Positions 55,558 to 64,000 of a DNA stretch of 64,000 bases are shown in pieces. A model generated the notes under the pieces. The model saw only the letters and a list, made by a program, of their open reading frames with translations. It ran no database searches and was not told the origin of the DNA. The DNA is from Lachnospiraceae bacterium (GTDB lineage Bacteria; Bacillota; Clostridia; Lachnospirales; Lachnospiraceae). The DNA lies in NCBI GenBank assembly GCA_024403415.1, contig JAKSRY010000005.1:1-64000 (forward strand), given 5' to 3'. Position 1 is the stretch's first letter; every line of letters begins with the position of its first letter. A program made the position numbers and the translations under genes.

Positions 55558-57387
55558 ATGAGTGGTTTCAAGAAGTTTTTAATTACATTATTTTGCATGG
55601 TTCTTGTTCTTGCAATAGGAGCAGGAATCTATTTCTTTGTGGATAAGAACAGAAAAGAACGTTTCGAAGAAGAGCGTCAGGTCAGAGTTGAAGAAATCAG
55701 TGCTTCAACTGATCAGATAAAGCTGGAAATCGAAGAAATATCAAATCATTCACAGGAAGAAATTCAAAAATATATCGAAGAAAAAGCTTATGTAGAGGAT
55801 ACAACAGCCGAATTGCAGGATTTGTCTCAAATACATGATACCTGGAACATAATCTCAGATGATGAGATTGCAGTTATGGTAGATGGAATAGAAAATTCTT
55901 CGAAGGATGATGAAAACTCGGTATCAGGCAACAACATTGCAGGTGGTGCTGATGTGGATGATTCGGAGAATGGGCAGGAGACAGTGTCGGGAAATTCCAT
56001 GGATGGTGAAAGTAAGATAAATATTGATGATTATCAAGATGGAGAAAGGTCCGTATCTGATAACAGCCTTGGCTTTAGCAAAATTTCAGAAGACGAAGCC
56101 GAAAACAATGAAAAAGACCAGCCGGCAGATTCAGTTTCGGAAAATAAGCTGGATAGTGATGATTCATCTATAGATTCGAAATTATCTGAAAATGAAAAAG
56201 AATCTGAAGGCGAAAAAACGGAGAGTGAAGATGCTTCTGAAGGGGCTGAAGACGGAGATGAAAAATCTGATGAGGAACTTCAGAGTGAGGATTCAGCGGA
56301 TGAAGAGACAGAACACAAACTGGTAGATCATTCACTTGCGGAAAGACAGTTATTAAGATCTTCATATGATGAAACCATGCTTTGGATAGAAGCTGATGAT
56401 AATGTACTTGCAGATGCGGATATGACTGAATTTGAAGGAAAGAAGATAGCGTGCCTTGGAGACAGTATTACTGAAGCTTGTACGAGAACCGAACCGGACA
56501 AGATTCCTATAGCTTATCCTACAAAATTAAGAGAAGTTTTGCAGGCATCAGAGGTTACAAATCTTGGTATTGGTGGGGCTTCACTTGGAAGATACTGGTA
56601 TATGCCGTTCTGTGACAGATATCAGGAGATACCGGAAGATACAGATATTATCTTTGTCATGGGCGGAACAAATGATGGTTTCTGCCTTACAGAAGATCTT
56701 ATCGGAAATATAGAGGACAGAGAGCCTAATACATTATATGGTGATGTAAATGATTTGATGAGTGGATTGAAAAATGATTATCCGAATGCCGAAATCGTAT
56801 TTATGACACCACTCCCTAACGTAACACATGATATTTTAAGAAAAGAAAGAGAGGGACTGTTACCGCAGACAGTTGTTGTTAATTGTATATTGGAACTTGC
56901 CAATGAATATGGTTTTGAAATAATAGACTTGTATAATTCAAACTTCTTTGACAGTCATGATTCAAATTTGTTAGCCGAATATCTTCCGGATGGAACACAT
57001 CCAAATCCGGATGGATATAATCTTCTTGCAAGGCATATAGCAGCAGAACTGATCAGACTTCATGAGCAGGAAGAAGGTATTAAGACAGAAGAAGATGAGA
57101 TGGCCCCTGCTGATAATGACAGTAATTTGGAAGATGCAGATGAGAAATCAGATGACAGAGAATCTGAAGATGAATCTGATAGTGGTGAATCTGAGGAGTC
57201 TGATAATGAGAATGTAGAGGATGAAGATGATGTGAATTCCAATAAGCCGGAAAGTGAGAAGGAAACTGATTCCAAATCAGTATTCTATTCGCGGGATGAT
57301 GAAAAATCCGGTGATGATGGTAAAAACAATTCCAACTCCGATTCAAAAGAAGGCAAGACTGAAATTTATGGTCGTGATGGAGACTAG
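55558..57387 (+). CDS. Membrane-anchored SGNH hydrolase with acidic flanks
   Basis: The 609-residue protein has a signal anchor (residues 5-25), a long acidic low-complexity region (about 45-265), an SGNH hydrolase domain (about 300-500) and a second acidic tail (505-609). Catalytic blocks are CLGDSIT (Ser), GGASLG (Gly), GGTND (Asn) and DGTHPNPDG (Asp/His), so it is likely an active esterase or acetylesterase outside the cell. Four imperfect VSxN repeats lie in the first acidic region. It starts immediately after the rlmB stop and ends immediately before sigH, where many Firmicutes have rae1/yacP. Substrate unknown. Confidence 0.85.
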   Translation: MSGFKKFLITLFCMVLVLAIGAGIYFFVDKNRKERFEEERQVRVEEISASTDQIKLEIEEISNHSQEEIQKYIEEKAYVEDTTAELQDLSQIHDTWNIISDDEIAVMVDGIENSSKDDENSVSGNNIAGGADVDDSENGQETVSGNSMDGESKINIDDYQDGERSVSDNSLGFSKISEDEAENNEKDQPADSVSENKLDSDDSSIDSKLSENEKESEGEKTESEDASEGAEDGDEKSDEELQSEDSADEETEHKLVDHSLAERQLLRSSYDETMLWIEADDNVLADADMTEFEGKKIACLGDSITEACTRTEPDKIPIAYPTKLREVLQASEVTNLGIGGASLGRYWYMPFCDRYQEIPEDTDIIFVMGGTNDGFCLTEDLIGNIEDREPNTLYGDVNDLMSGLKNDYPNAEIVFMTPLPNVTHDILRKEREGLLPQTVVVNCILELANEYGFEIIDLYNSNFFDSHDSNLLAEYLPDGTHPNPDGYNLLARHIAAELIRLHEQEEGIKTEEDEMAPADNDSNLEDADEKSDDRESEDESDSGESEESDNENVEDEDDVNSNKPESEKETDSKSVFYSRDDEKSGDDGKNNSNSDSKEGKTEIYGRDGD

Positions 57388-57963
57388 ATGAACTACGAAA
57401 AATTTTGTGATGAGGAACTGATTGATTTCATAAGAGATGGAAATGAGGCGGTTCTTGACTATCTGATGAATAAATATAAAGATCTTGTTCGTGGAAAAGC
57501 CAAAAGTATGTTTCTCATAGGAGGGGATACCGAGGATCTAATTCAGGAAGGAATGATTGGATTATTTAAGGCCATCAAGGATTATGACAGCGGAAGAGAT
57601 GCAAATTTTTCAACATTTGCAAGACTGTGTGTGACCAGGCAAATGTATACCGCAATTCAGGCGGCGGGAAGGCAGAAGCATTCCCCCTTAAATACTTACA
57701 TTTCAATATATGAGGAGGATTTCCAAAAGGAAGGAGGAACCAATCCGGAAGATAATTTTCTTGATAAAGAAAGTGTAGAATACCTTGAGGAACAGGTTGA
57801 AAAGGAATTGAGTTCATTTGAAAAACAGGTATTGGATCTGAAACTTGCCGGGCTTGATTATATTGAAATAGCGGCAATTCTTAAAAAGGATCCAAAATCT
57901 ACAGACAATGCTATTCAGAGAATAAAAACAAAAGTCAGAAGACTTATTAAAAATAACGGATGA
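57388..57963 (+). CDS. sigH: RNA polymerase sigma factor, SigH family
   Basis: The 191-residue sigma-70 family protein has region 2 'EDLIQEGMIGLFKAIKDYD' and 'FSTFARLCVTRQMYTAIQAA', and a region 4 helix-turn-helix ('LDLKLAGLDYIEIAAILKKD'). The pattern and position after mrnC-rlmB match SigH (Spo0H), which controls early stationary-phase and sporulation genes. The ATG follows the SGNH stop with no gap, so the two are tightly coupled. No classic ribosome site is seen before it apart from ggtcgtgatggag. Confidence 0.92.
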   Translation: MNYEKFCDEELIDFIRDGNEAVLDYLMNKYKDLVRGKAKSMFLIGGDTEDLIQEGMIGLFKAIKDYDSGRDANFSTFARLCVTRQMYTAIQAAGRQKHSPLNTYISIYEEDFQKEGGTNPEDNFLDKESVEYLEEQVEKELSSFEKQVLDLKLAGLDYIEIAAILKKDPKSTDNAIQRIKTKVRRLIKNNG

Positions 57964-57980
57964 TATTGGAGGAAGATAAG

Positions 57981-58832
57981 ATGAAGTATATCCTTTATAA
58001 TTCAAAAGCTAATAATTCACATGGGTATGAAAGTGCAAAGGAAGTTGAAAAACTGCTTAAAGACAAAGATTTTAAGTATGTTGATATGCTCGAGGACTTT
58101 GATTACGGTAAGTTTTGGAGTTCTCTTTCAAAAGAGGACGAGATAATAATAGCCGGAGGAGACGGAACTCTGAACTACATGGTTAACCACCTTAGCGACG
58201 AGGAGATTCAAAAAGTCAGAATAGACTATTTCCCAACAGGAACAGGTAATGATTTTGCAGCAGATCTTGAAAAGAAAGCAGGAGATCTTCTTGAGGATAT
58301 AGGAAAGTACCTTATTAACCTGCCAACAGTAACAGTTAAGGATAAAGAATACAAATTCTTAAATGGTGTTGGATATGGTATTGATGGATATTGCTGTGAG
58401 GTTGGCGATGAATTAAGACTCAAGTCAACGAAGGAGATAAATTACACCGCCATTGCAATTAAGGGACTTTTGTTTAAGTTTAAGCCTGTGAAAGCAACTG
58501 TTACTATAGATGGAGAGACAAAGATACATGAAAAGGTATGGCTTACTCCGTGTATGAACGGAAGAAAGTATGGAGGAGGTATGATACCTACTCCGAAGCA
58601 GGACAGACTTAAAGAACCTAAAACACTTTCTGTCATGGTATATAAAACAAAGAGCAAACTTAAAGCATTAATGGTATTCCCCAAAATCTTTGAGGGTAAG
58701 CATGTTGAGAAGGAAAAGGTTGTTACTATTCTTACCGGTCAAAATATACATGTCTCTTTTGACAGACCATGTGCATTACAGGTGGATGGAGAAACGATAA
58801 CTGGCGTTACTGAATATTCAGCGCGAGTATAA
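57981..58832 (+). CDS. Diacylglycerol/lipid kinase family protein
   Basis: The 283-residue soluble protein belongs to the DagK catalytic family: 'IIAGGDGTLNYMVNHL' (nucleotide loop GGDGT), 'DYFPTGTGNDFAADL' and 'LNGVGYGIDGYCC', ending with the beta domain. Members phosphorylate diacylglycerol or related lipids. ATG 57981 follows ggaggaag; an earlier frame start at 57960 overlaps sigH and lacks such a site. It probably shares the sigH transcript and is ended by a terminator. Confidence 0.9.
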   Translation: MKYILYNSKANNSHGYESAKEVEKLLKDKDFKYVDMLEDFDYGKFWSSLSKEDEIIIAGGDGTLNYMVNHLSDEEIQKVRIDYFPTGTGNDFAADLEKKAGDLLEDIGKYLINLPTVTVKDKEYKFLNGVGYGIDGYCCEVGDELRLKSTKEINYTAIAIKGLLFKFKPVKATVTIDGETKIHEKVWLTPCMNGRKYGGGMIPTPKQDRLKEPKTLSVMVYKTKSKLKALMVFPKIFEGKHVEKEKVVTILTGQNIHVSFDRPCALQVDGETITGVTEYSARV

Positions 58833-58853
58833 AATCCATAAAAAGAACGGATA

Positions 58854-58884
58854 AAAGATCTTCAGAAACCTGAAGGTCTTTTTA
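58854..58884 (+). terminator. Terminator after the lipid kinase gene
   Basis: aaagatcttcag (58854-58865) pairs with ctgaaggtcttt (58870-58881, one G-U), loop aaac, then Ts. It closes the cysS-sigH-lipid kinase block. Confidence 0.9.
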
Positions 58885-58990
58885 ATTCATATAAGTTTAT
58901 AAAATTTTCAGAATTATTATATATTTGATTAATTGAATAGTGAGTGAATTTATAAGATAATCATAAAGTACCGAAAAAACAATGCTGATG

Positions 58991-59038
58991 TTATGTAAAC
59001 CAATATGAATCACAACAAGATGTTTACATTATGTAAAC
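58991..59038 (+). promoter_or_regulatory. Palindromic operator before the Hsp70-like operon
   Basis: A perfect 17-base palindrome gtttacat-t-atgtaaac (59022-59038) sits 23 bases before the first gene, and a half-site ttatgtaaacca (58991-59002) is repeated at 59029-59040. The motif is not CIRCE (TTAGCACTC), so it is not HrcA control. A promoter was not clearly seen; the palindrome probably overlaps or follows it. Confidence 0.6.
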
Positions 59039-59060
59039 CAAAGTGCTTTAAGGAGTCAAT

Positions 59061-59498
59061 ATGAGAGGATTCTTTCAAAATCTTGCATACAAATTTCAAG
59101 GATTTATGATAGGTAGAAACGGTGATGATGAACTAAATCATCTGCTTGTACCAATTGCTTTTGGTATGATGGTCGTTTCGCTTATACTGAGGTATTTTTA
59201 TCCGCCGCTTATCTATTTAGATTATGTTGGGCTGATTCTGATGATCTACTGTATGTTCAGAATGCTCTCTAAGAATACATATAAGAGACAGAAAGAAAAT
59301 GCAGCCTATGTTAAATTTCTTAATGCAAGAAGAAGCAGGAAGAAATTAAGAAAGACAATGTGGGAAGAAAGAAATGAATTCAGTTATTTTAAGTGTACTT
59401 CATGCAAAACTTATGTAAGAATTAAGAAACCACCCAAGGGAAAGAAAATAGCAATAACCTGCAAGAAATGTTCAAACGAATTTATAGTGAGGACCTAA
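59061..59498 (+). CDS. Membrane protein with C-terminal zinc ribbon
   Basis: The 145-residue protein has two hydrophobic helices (about 30-65), a Lys/Arg-rich stretch and a Cys4 ribbon (CTSCKTY ... CKKCSNEF). Such ribbons bind zinc and often recruit partner proteins or nucleic acid. No family name is recognised. It heads an operon with a J-domain protein and a DnaK homologue, so a helper role in a membrane chaperone complex is inferred. aaggag lies before the ATG. Confidence 0.78.
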   Translation: MRGFFQNLAYKFQGFMIGRNGDDELNHLLVPIAFGMMVVSLILRYFYPPLIYLDYVGLILMIYCMFRMLSKNTYKRQKENAAYVKFLNARRSRKKLRKTMWEERNEFSYFKCTSCKTYVRIKKPPKGKKIAITCKKCSNEFIVRT

Positions 59499-59501
59499 CA
59501 G

Positions 59502-60299
59502 ATGGTTAATGATCCATATTCAGTGCTTGGCATATCAAAGGATGCCACACCGGAGGAAATTAAAAAAGCATACAGAACTCAGGCCAAAAAGTATCATCCA
59601 GACCTTCATCCCGATGATCCTGTGGCTGCTCAAAAAATGAATGAGATTAACGAAGCATATGATATGCTTACGAATCCTGAAAAATATGAAAGACGTCGGG
59701 CACAGGAACAGGCATATTCGCAGCGACAGTCATCTGCGAACGGCTATGGATATGGCGAACGTGGAAACGGATATCAGAATGGTAATAATCAGCAGGGCCC
59801 TGGAGGCTGGTCAAGTGGTTACTGGGGATTTGATTTTAGTGATCTGTTTGGTTTTGGAAGCACACAAAGATATGATACAAGGCCAAGACCGGAGAACGGA
59901 GACACTGTTGAACTTGTAAGAGCAATAAGCGCTGTTGATTCAGGAAAATATCAGGAGGCAATAGATATCCTGTCAAAGATGACAAGTGTATACAGAAATG
60001 CCAGATGGTATTATGTCTGCGCTGTGGCATATGAGGGAATGGGTGAATATGAACAGGCCGAATCAATGATAGAACGTGCAATGAGGCTTGATCCGCAGAA
60101 CCAGGTATATGCATATCTTTATAGACAGATAAGAAGCGAGGCCAGACAGGAGTCTGAGGAATATTACAGACAGGGCCAGGCATCACCATTTGGTTCCTTC
60201 AGAAGCATTCTTTTGTTCCTGTTTATAATCAATCTGCTGATGATGTTTATGGGTGGCGGAAGAGGCTGCTTCTATATGATGCCATTTTTATGTTTCTAA
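59502..60299 (+). CDS. J-domain protein with TPR-like region and C-terminal membrane helix
   Basis: The 265-residue protein starts with a J-domain (1-65) with the invariant HPD in 'AKKYHPDLHPDD'. A Gly/Tyr/Asn-rich linker follows (75-120, 'NGYGYGERGNGYQNGNNQQG'), then a TPR-like helical region (about 135-215) and a C-terminal hydrophobic helix (about 228-250). The zinc-finger and substrate-binding domains of DnaJ are absent, so this is a specialised co-chaperone tethered to the membrane. It begins three bases after the zinc-ribbon gene and precedes dnaK-like. Confidence 0.88.
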   Translation: MVNDPYSVLGISKDATPEEIKKAYRTQAKKYHPDLHPDDPVAAQKMNEINEAYDMLTNPEKYERRRAQEQAYSQRQSSANGYGYGERGNGYQNGNNQQGPGGWSSGYWGFDFSDLFGFGSTQRYDTRPRPENGDTVELVRAISAVDSGKYQEAIDILSKMTSVYRNARWYYVCAVAYEGMGEYEQAESMIERAMRLDPQNQVYAYLYRQIRSEARQESEEYYRQGQASPFGSFRSILLFLFIINLLMMFMGGGRGCFYMMPFLCF

Positions 60300-60317
60300 T
60301 TCAGGAAGGAGACTATT

Positions 60318-62099
60318 ATGGGAAAGACAATTGGAATAGATTTGGGAACCACCAACAGTTGTGTGGCCGTAGTAGAGGGTGGAAAACCGGTAGTTATAAC
60401 AAATGAACAGGGTAACAGAACAACTCCCAGTGTAGTTGCTTTTACAAAGGATGGAGAAAGACTTGTCGGCGCAACAGCTGTAAGACAGGCAGCAGTCAAT
60501 TCTGACAGAACTATTACATCGGTTAAGAGACATATGGGAACCGATTGGCGTAAAAACATAGATGGAAAGGCATATTCACCACAGGAAATTTCAGCAATGA
60601 TTCTTCGAAAAATGAAAGAAGAAGCAGAAAGCTATCTTGGTGAAAAGGTTACAGATGCAGTAATTACTGTTCCGGCTTACTTTAATGATACACAGCGTCA
60701 GGCTACTAAAGATGCAGGAAGAATTGCAGGATTAAATGTCAAACGTATTATTAACGAACCAACATCGGCAGCTCTTGCATATGGGCTTGATAATGGCGCA
60801 GCTCAGAAAATCATGGTTTATGATCTTGGTGGTGGAACCTTTGATGTATCAATCATTGAAATTGGTGACGATGTAATTGAAGTTCTTGCAACAAACGGTG
60901 ACAACCATCTGGGAGGAGATGACTTTGACGAAAGAGTGGTTACTTACCTTCTTGATGTGATTAAAAAAGAGCATAGGGTTGATCTGAAAAAAGACGTTAG
61001 CTCAATGCAGAGACTGAAGGAAGCTGCAGAGCAGGCAAAGAAAGAACTGTCAGCTTCAGAAAGTTCTTATATTAATCTGCCATATCTTTCAGCAGGTAAA
61101 GGAAATCCGATAAACTTTGAACATACATTAACAAGAAGCAAGTTCAATGAGTTAACAAAAGACCTTGTTGATAAAACTGCCGGACCTGTACGAAACGCAC
61201 TTAATGATGCCGGAATAGCAGCGTCTGAACTGGGAAGAGTGCTTCTTGTCGGAGGTTCTACAAGAATCCCGGCAGTACAGGCGAAGGTTCAGGAACTGAC
61301 AGGAAAAATTCCATCCAAAAATATCAATCCGGATGAATGCGTTGCACAGGGTGCGGCAGTTCAGGGAGAGTCTCTTTCGGGTGGAGAACTTGAAATATAC
61401 GGTGGAGGAACTTCAATATTACTTCTTGATGTTACCCCTCTGTCTTTGTCAATAGAAACAGTAGGCGGTGTCGCAACGAGACTTGTTGAAAGAAATACAA
61501 CCCTTCCGGTTCACTATTCACAGGTATTTTCTACTGCAGCACCATACCAGAGAAGTGTTGAAATCCATGTTGTACAGGGTGAACGCCCCATGGCAAGAGA
61601 CAATAAGACTATAGGTAAGTTCAAATTAACAGGAATTAAGTCTGCTCCGGCAGGCGTTCCGCAAATCGAAGTGACTTTCGACATAGATGCAAATGGTATT
61701 CTTAAGGTATCTGCTAAGGACCTTGATACAGGAAAGCAGCAGTCAATTACGATAACAGATAACCAGAAGATGTCTGATGCAGAGATAGAGCAGGCAATAA
61801 GGGATGCACAGACGTATGCATCAACCGATAATATACGTAAGCAGGCCCTTGAAGCAATTTCAAATGCAAATAAGGCAATATATCATGCACAGGAAGCACT
61901 GAACAAGTTAAAAAAAGAACTTCCGAAGGATGAAAAAAATCTTATTAAGTCTGATCTTGGTGCTTTGCAAAAAATGGTTGTTAAATCAAAGCCCGAAAAA
62001 ATGTCAGAGGGTGACGTTATGAACCTTAAGGAAGCAACCGAAAAATTAAAGTCCAGCAGCCTGGGAGCATGTGAGAGAGCAGGAATTAGCTGGGATTAG
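60318..62099 (+). CDS. DnaK/Hsp70 paralogue
   Basis: The 593-residue Hsp70 has an intact ATPase domain: '[17 protein letters not shown]', '[20 protein letters not shown]', '[13 protein letters not shown]' and '[13 protein letters not shown]'. The beta substrate-binding domain has '[17 protein letters not shown]' and '[21 protein letters not shown]', then a lid helix. It is shorter than housekeeping DnaK and ends without the usual acidic/Gly-rich tail. With grpE and hrcA absent, and the membrane J-protein directly upstream, it is probably a specialised Hsp70 and not the main DnaK. aggaaggag supports the ATG. Confidence 0.88.
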   Translation: MGKTIGIDLGTTNSCVAVVEGGKPVVITNEQGNRTTPSVVAFTKDGERLVGATAVRQAAVNSDRTITSVKRHMGTDWRKNIDGKAYSPQEISAMILRKMKEEAESYLGEKVTDAVITVPAYFNDTQRQATKDAGRIAGLNVKRIINEPTSAALAYGLDNGAAQKIMVYDLGGGTFDVSIIEIGDDVIEVLATNGDNHLGGDDFDERVVTYLLDVIKKEHRVDLKKDVSSMQRLKEAAEQAKKELSASESSYINLPYLSAGKGNPINFEHTLTRSKFNELTKDLVDKTAGPVRNALNDAGIAASELGRVLLVGGSTRIPAVQAKVQELTGKIPSKNINPDECVAQGAAVQGESLSGGELEIYGGGTSILLLDVTPLSLSIETVGGVATRLVERNTTLPVHYSQVFSTAAPYQRSVEIHVVQGERPMARDNKTIGKFKLTGIKSAPAGVPQIEVTFDIDANGILKVSAKDLDTGKQQSITITDNQKMSDAEIEQAIRDAQTYASTDNIRKQALEAISNANKAIYHAQEALNKLKKELPKDEKNLIKSDLGALQKMVVKSKPEKMSEGDVMNLKEATEKLKSSSLGACERAGISWD

Positions 62100-62174
62100 G
62101 CATATATTTGTGCCGATGTATAATGATTTTAGGAAATAGTAATTGCCTTTAATATCATATTCGTTGTAAAATAG

Positions 62175-62210
62175 CGAAGTCTATCATAGTATGATGGGCT
62201 TCGTTTTATT
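62175..62210 (+). terminator. Terminator after the Hsp70-like gene
   Basis: A 13-bp stem (62175-62187 with 62191-62203, two G-U), loop agt, T-run following. Confidence 0.88.
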
Positions 62211-62225
62211 ATATGGAGAAAAAAT

Positions 62226-62927
62226 ATGAGTTTTGTTGATTTTAAGGATGTTGAAAAGATATATCATATGGGAGAGGTTGATATCCATGCTTTGAAGGGC
62301 GCCAGCTTTTCAATAGAAAAGGGAGAGTTCTGTGTCATTGTAGGAGCATCCGGTGCCGGAAAAACCACTATTCTCAATATACTAGGTGGTATGGACAGAC
62401 TGACCAAAGGAACTGTTCACCTGGATGGAGAAGAGGTATCGGCTTTTTCAAATAAAAAACTTACAGCTTACAGAAGATTTGATATCGGCTTTGTATTCCA
62501 GTTTTATAATCTTGTGCCCAATCTTACGGCAGTCGAAAATGTTGAACTGGCAGCCCAAATATGCAAGGATCCATTAAATGCACTTGATGTCATCGAAAAA
62601 GTCGGATTAAAGGAACGTGCCAATAATTTCCCTGCCCAGTTGTCAGGCGGTGAACAGCAAAGAGTCGCAATCGCAAGAGCGCTTGCAAAAAATCCGAAGC
62701 TTTTACTGTGTGATGAACCGACAGGTGCGCTTGACTACAATACAGGAAAGCAGGTATTAAAGCTTCTTCAGGATACCTGCCGCAAAGATGGAATAACAGT
62801 AGTTGTTATAACACATAATCAGGCATTAAAGGCAATGGCTGACAGGGTTATTACTGTCAAAAACGGTACAGTTACGGATGTATATACTAATGAGAATGTT
62901 ATACCGGTTGAGGAGATTGAGTGGTAA
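62226..62927 (+). CDS. MacB/LolD-type ABC transporter ATP-binding protein
   Basis: The 233-residue ATPase has Walker [10 protein letters not shown] (near residue 40), Q-loop '[18 protein letters not shown]', signature LSGGEQQR and Walker [13 protein letters not shown], typical of LolD/MacB-family ATPases that power FtsX-type permeases. ggag lies before ATG 62226. The stop overlaps the permease start (taatg). It may export a peptide or work in envelope remodelling; substrate unknown. Confidence 0.93.
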   Translation: MSFVDFKDVEKIYHMGEVDIHALKGASFSIEKGEFCVIVGASGAGKTTILNILGGMDRLTKGTVHLDGEEVSAFSNKKLTAYRRFDIGFVFQFYNLVPNLTAVENVELAAQICKDPLNALDVIEKVGLKERANNFPAQLSGGEQQRVAIARALAKNPKLLLCDEPTGALDYNTGKQVLKLLQDTCRKDGITVVVITHNQALKAMADRVITVKNGTVTDVYTNENVIPVEEIEW

Positions 62928-64000
62928 TGCTGTTTAAGTCTACGATTCGTGAAATTAAATCAAGTTTTGGGCGTTTCGTGGCAATTCTTGCAATTGTTGC
63001 GTTGGGAATAGGATTTTTTGGTGGATTAAGACTGACAAAACCATCCATGATACGTACCTTAAATACCTATCTTGAAGAATGTGGTTTTTATGATTTCAGG
63101 CTGATTTCAACGCTTGCCTTCGAGGATGAGGATATCTCAAATCTTAAAGAAGAGGCAGGACTTAGTGACGCTTATAATATTGAAGGGGCATATTCTCTTG
63201 ATGCACTCTGTCAGGTTGACGAAGGGGCAGAGAATGTGTTTACCATTATGAATTATTCGGAACAAATGAATGCTCCGGATTTGATAGAAGGAAGACTTCC
63301 GCAAAGTGAAGACGAGTGCGTCATAGATAGTAATTTTTTGTCAGGTGTTGAGTTTGAGGTAGGTAGTTCTGAGGTTAACATAACTACGAATAATACTGAT
63401 GAGGTGCTGGATAATCTTAAAAGACACCAATTCAAAGTGGTTGGAATTGCAAGAAATCCAATGTATATCAGTTTTGAGAGAGGAACAACCTCTATCGGAA
63501 CAGGTAAGGTCTCCGGATTTATCATTATTCCGAAAGAGAATTTTAACATGGACTATTATACAGAAGTTTATGTTGAAATGAATGCCGGAAGAGAGGAAAA
63601 AGAAAATAATGGTCATCGATATACTGCTTTTTCACAGGATTATAAGGATTATATAGATAATTGTGAAGAAGACGTTGAAGAAGCCTTAAGAAACAATGCT
63701 GATGACAGATATAAGAGAATTCTGGCTAAAGCAAATGAAGAAGTAGATGATGCCAAGAGGGAACTTGATGAGCAAAAGGCTGAAAATGAGAAGAAATTGT
63801 CAGATGCCGAAAAGGAGCTTCTCGATGGAGAGAAGGAGCTTGCTGATTCAAAAGCGAAATTAGAAGATGGTAAAAACGAAATAAAAAAGGCTAAATCGAA
63901 TATTTCTGCTAAGGAAAAGGAGTTAAGTGCAGCGCAGACAGAGCTATCAAATAAGCGCAGTGAACTTGAAAAAATGAAGCCGTTTATGGGTGAAATCGAA
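62927..64000 (+). CDS. FtsX/MacB-type ABC permease with coiled coil (5' part, cut at window end)
   Basis: ATG 62927 overlaps the ATPase stop, and the frame is open to the window edge, giving 358 codons. A first transmembrane helix ('RFVAILAIVALGIGFFGGL', residues 17-35) is followed by a MacB-like extracellular domain and a long Glu/Lys-rich coiled coil (about 255-350). Such coiled coils are seen in large FtsX-type permeases of Firmicutes. The remaining membrane helices lie beyond 64000. Confidence 0.85.
   Translation, partial: MLFKSTIREIKSSFGRFVAILAIVALGIGFFGGLRLTKPSMIRTLNTYLEECGFYDFRLISTLAFEDEDISNLKEEAGLSDAYNIEGAYSLDALCQVDEGAENVFTIMNYSEQMNAPDLIEGRLPQSEDECVIDSNFLSGVEFEVGSSEVNITTNNTDEVLDNLKRHQFKVVGIARNPMYISFERGTTSIGTGKVSGFIIIPKENFNMDYYTEVYVEMNAGREEKENNGHRYTAFSQDYKDYIDNCEEDVEEALRNNADDRYKRILAKANEEVDDAKRELDEQKAENEKKLSDAEKELLDGEKELADSKAKLEDGKNEIKKAKSNISAKEKELSAAQTELSNKRSELEKMKPFMGEIE

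Noticed and set aside
57060-57346. Minus-strand Ser- and His-rich frames opposite the acidic SGNH tail
   Set aside because: They arise because Glu/Asp codons read backwards give Ser/Leu/His; no other support.
58833-59060. CIRCE/HrcA operator before the Hsp70-like genes
   Set aside because: The palindrome is gtttacat-t-atgtaaac, not TTAGCACTC-N9-GAGTGCTAA.

Overview
The window comes from a low-GC, Gram-positive Clostridia-type chromosome, most likely a gut or rumen Lachnospiraceae of the Butyrivibrio/Roseburia kind. Supporting signs are strong AGGAGG-type ribosome sites with frequent TTG/GTG starts, the gatCAB, addBA and cysS-mrnC-rlmB-sigH blocks typical of Firmicutes, a ChvE-GguA-GguB type sugar transporter, several c-di-GMP enzymes, and families common in Lachnospiraceae. 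This is inferred from gene content and style; there is no rRNA marker. I see no rRNA, tRNA, CRISPR array, insertion sequence or prophage. It reads as continuous core-plus-accessory chromosome.

Layout. 1-5713: the 3' end of a sugar-binding protein, its ATPase and permease, a terminator, a REP-like repeat element, then a cytoplasmic GH27 alpha-galactosidase with an inserted domain. 5777-12627: a Tim44-like zinc-ribbon protein, a ferredoxin-type aldo/keto reductase, TypA/BipA, a diguanylate cyclase with a sugar-receptor-like sensor, and a VTT membrane protein. 12647-17969: a half-length DegV-like protein behind a switch-like leader, then an aspartate-family amino acid operon (ACT regulator, homoserine dehydrogenase, ApgM-type probable homoserine kinase, aspartate kinase) behind a second structured leader. 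18142-26125: a membrane protein on the minus strand, guaB coupled to a GGDEF-EAL protein, a DUF2225 protein, a small anchored protein and a TetR regulator. 26255-31414: a Cys/His-rich protein overlapping an MBOAT acyltransferase, followed by an SGNH protein (a likely polysaccharide O-acetylation pair), an anchored EEP-family hydrolase, a small protein and RidA.

31593-40557 holds a three-domain Xaa-Pro aminopeptidase and AddB/AddA. On the opposite strand (40536-42563) are a CYTH protein and 4-alpha-glucanotransferase. 42749-45227 is a PadR - HAAS-type membrane protein - DUF4097 module with a clear promoter and an operator-like palindrome. Then come an alanine/glycine:Na+ symporter, gatCAB, an EAL phosphodiesterase with a dead GGDEF domain, ispF with a Cys-rich tail, cysS, mrnC, rlmB, a secreted-type acidic SGNH protein where rae1/yacP would be expected, sigH and a diacylglycerol-kinase-like enzyme. 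59061-62099 is a membrane-linked Hsp70 module (zinc-ribbon protein, J-TPR-TM protein, DnaK paralogue). The window ends in a MacB-type ABC transporter whose permease is cut off at 64000.

The items most worth following up are two by-eye RNA leaders (12682-12820 and 13453-13569), the SGNH/rae1 replacement, the Cys tail on IspF, the membrane Hsp70 module with its palindromic operator, the DUF6062-MBOAT-SGNH locus, and the guaB-GGDEF/EAL coupling. All RNA structures and promoters were found by eye; no folding or database search was run.
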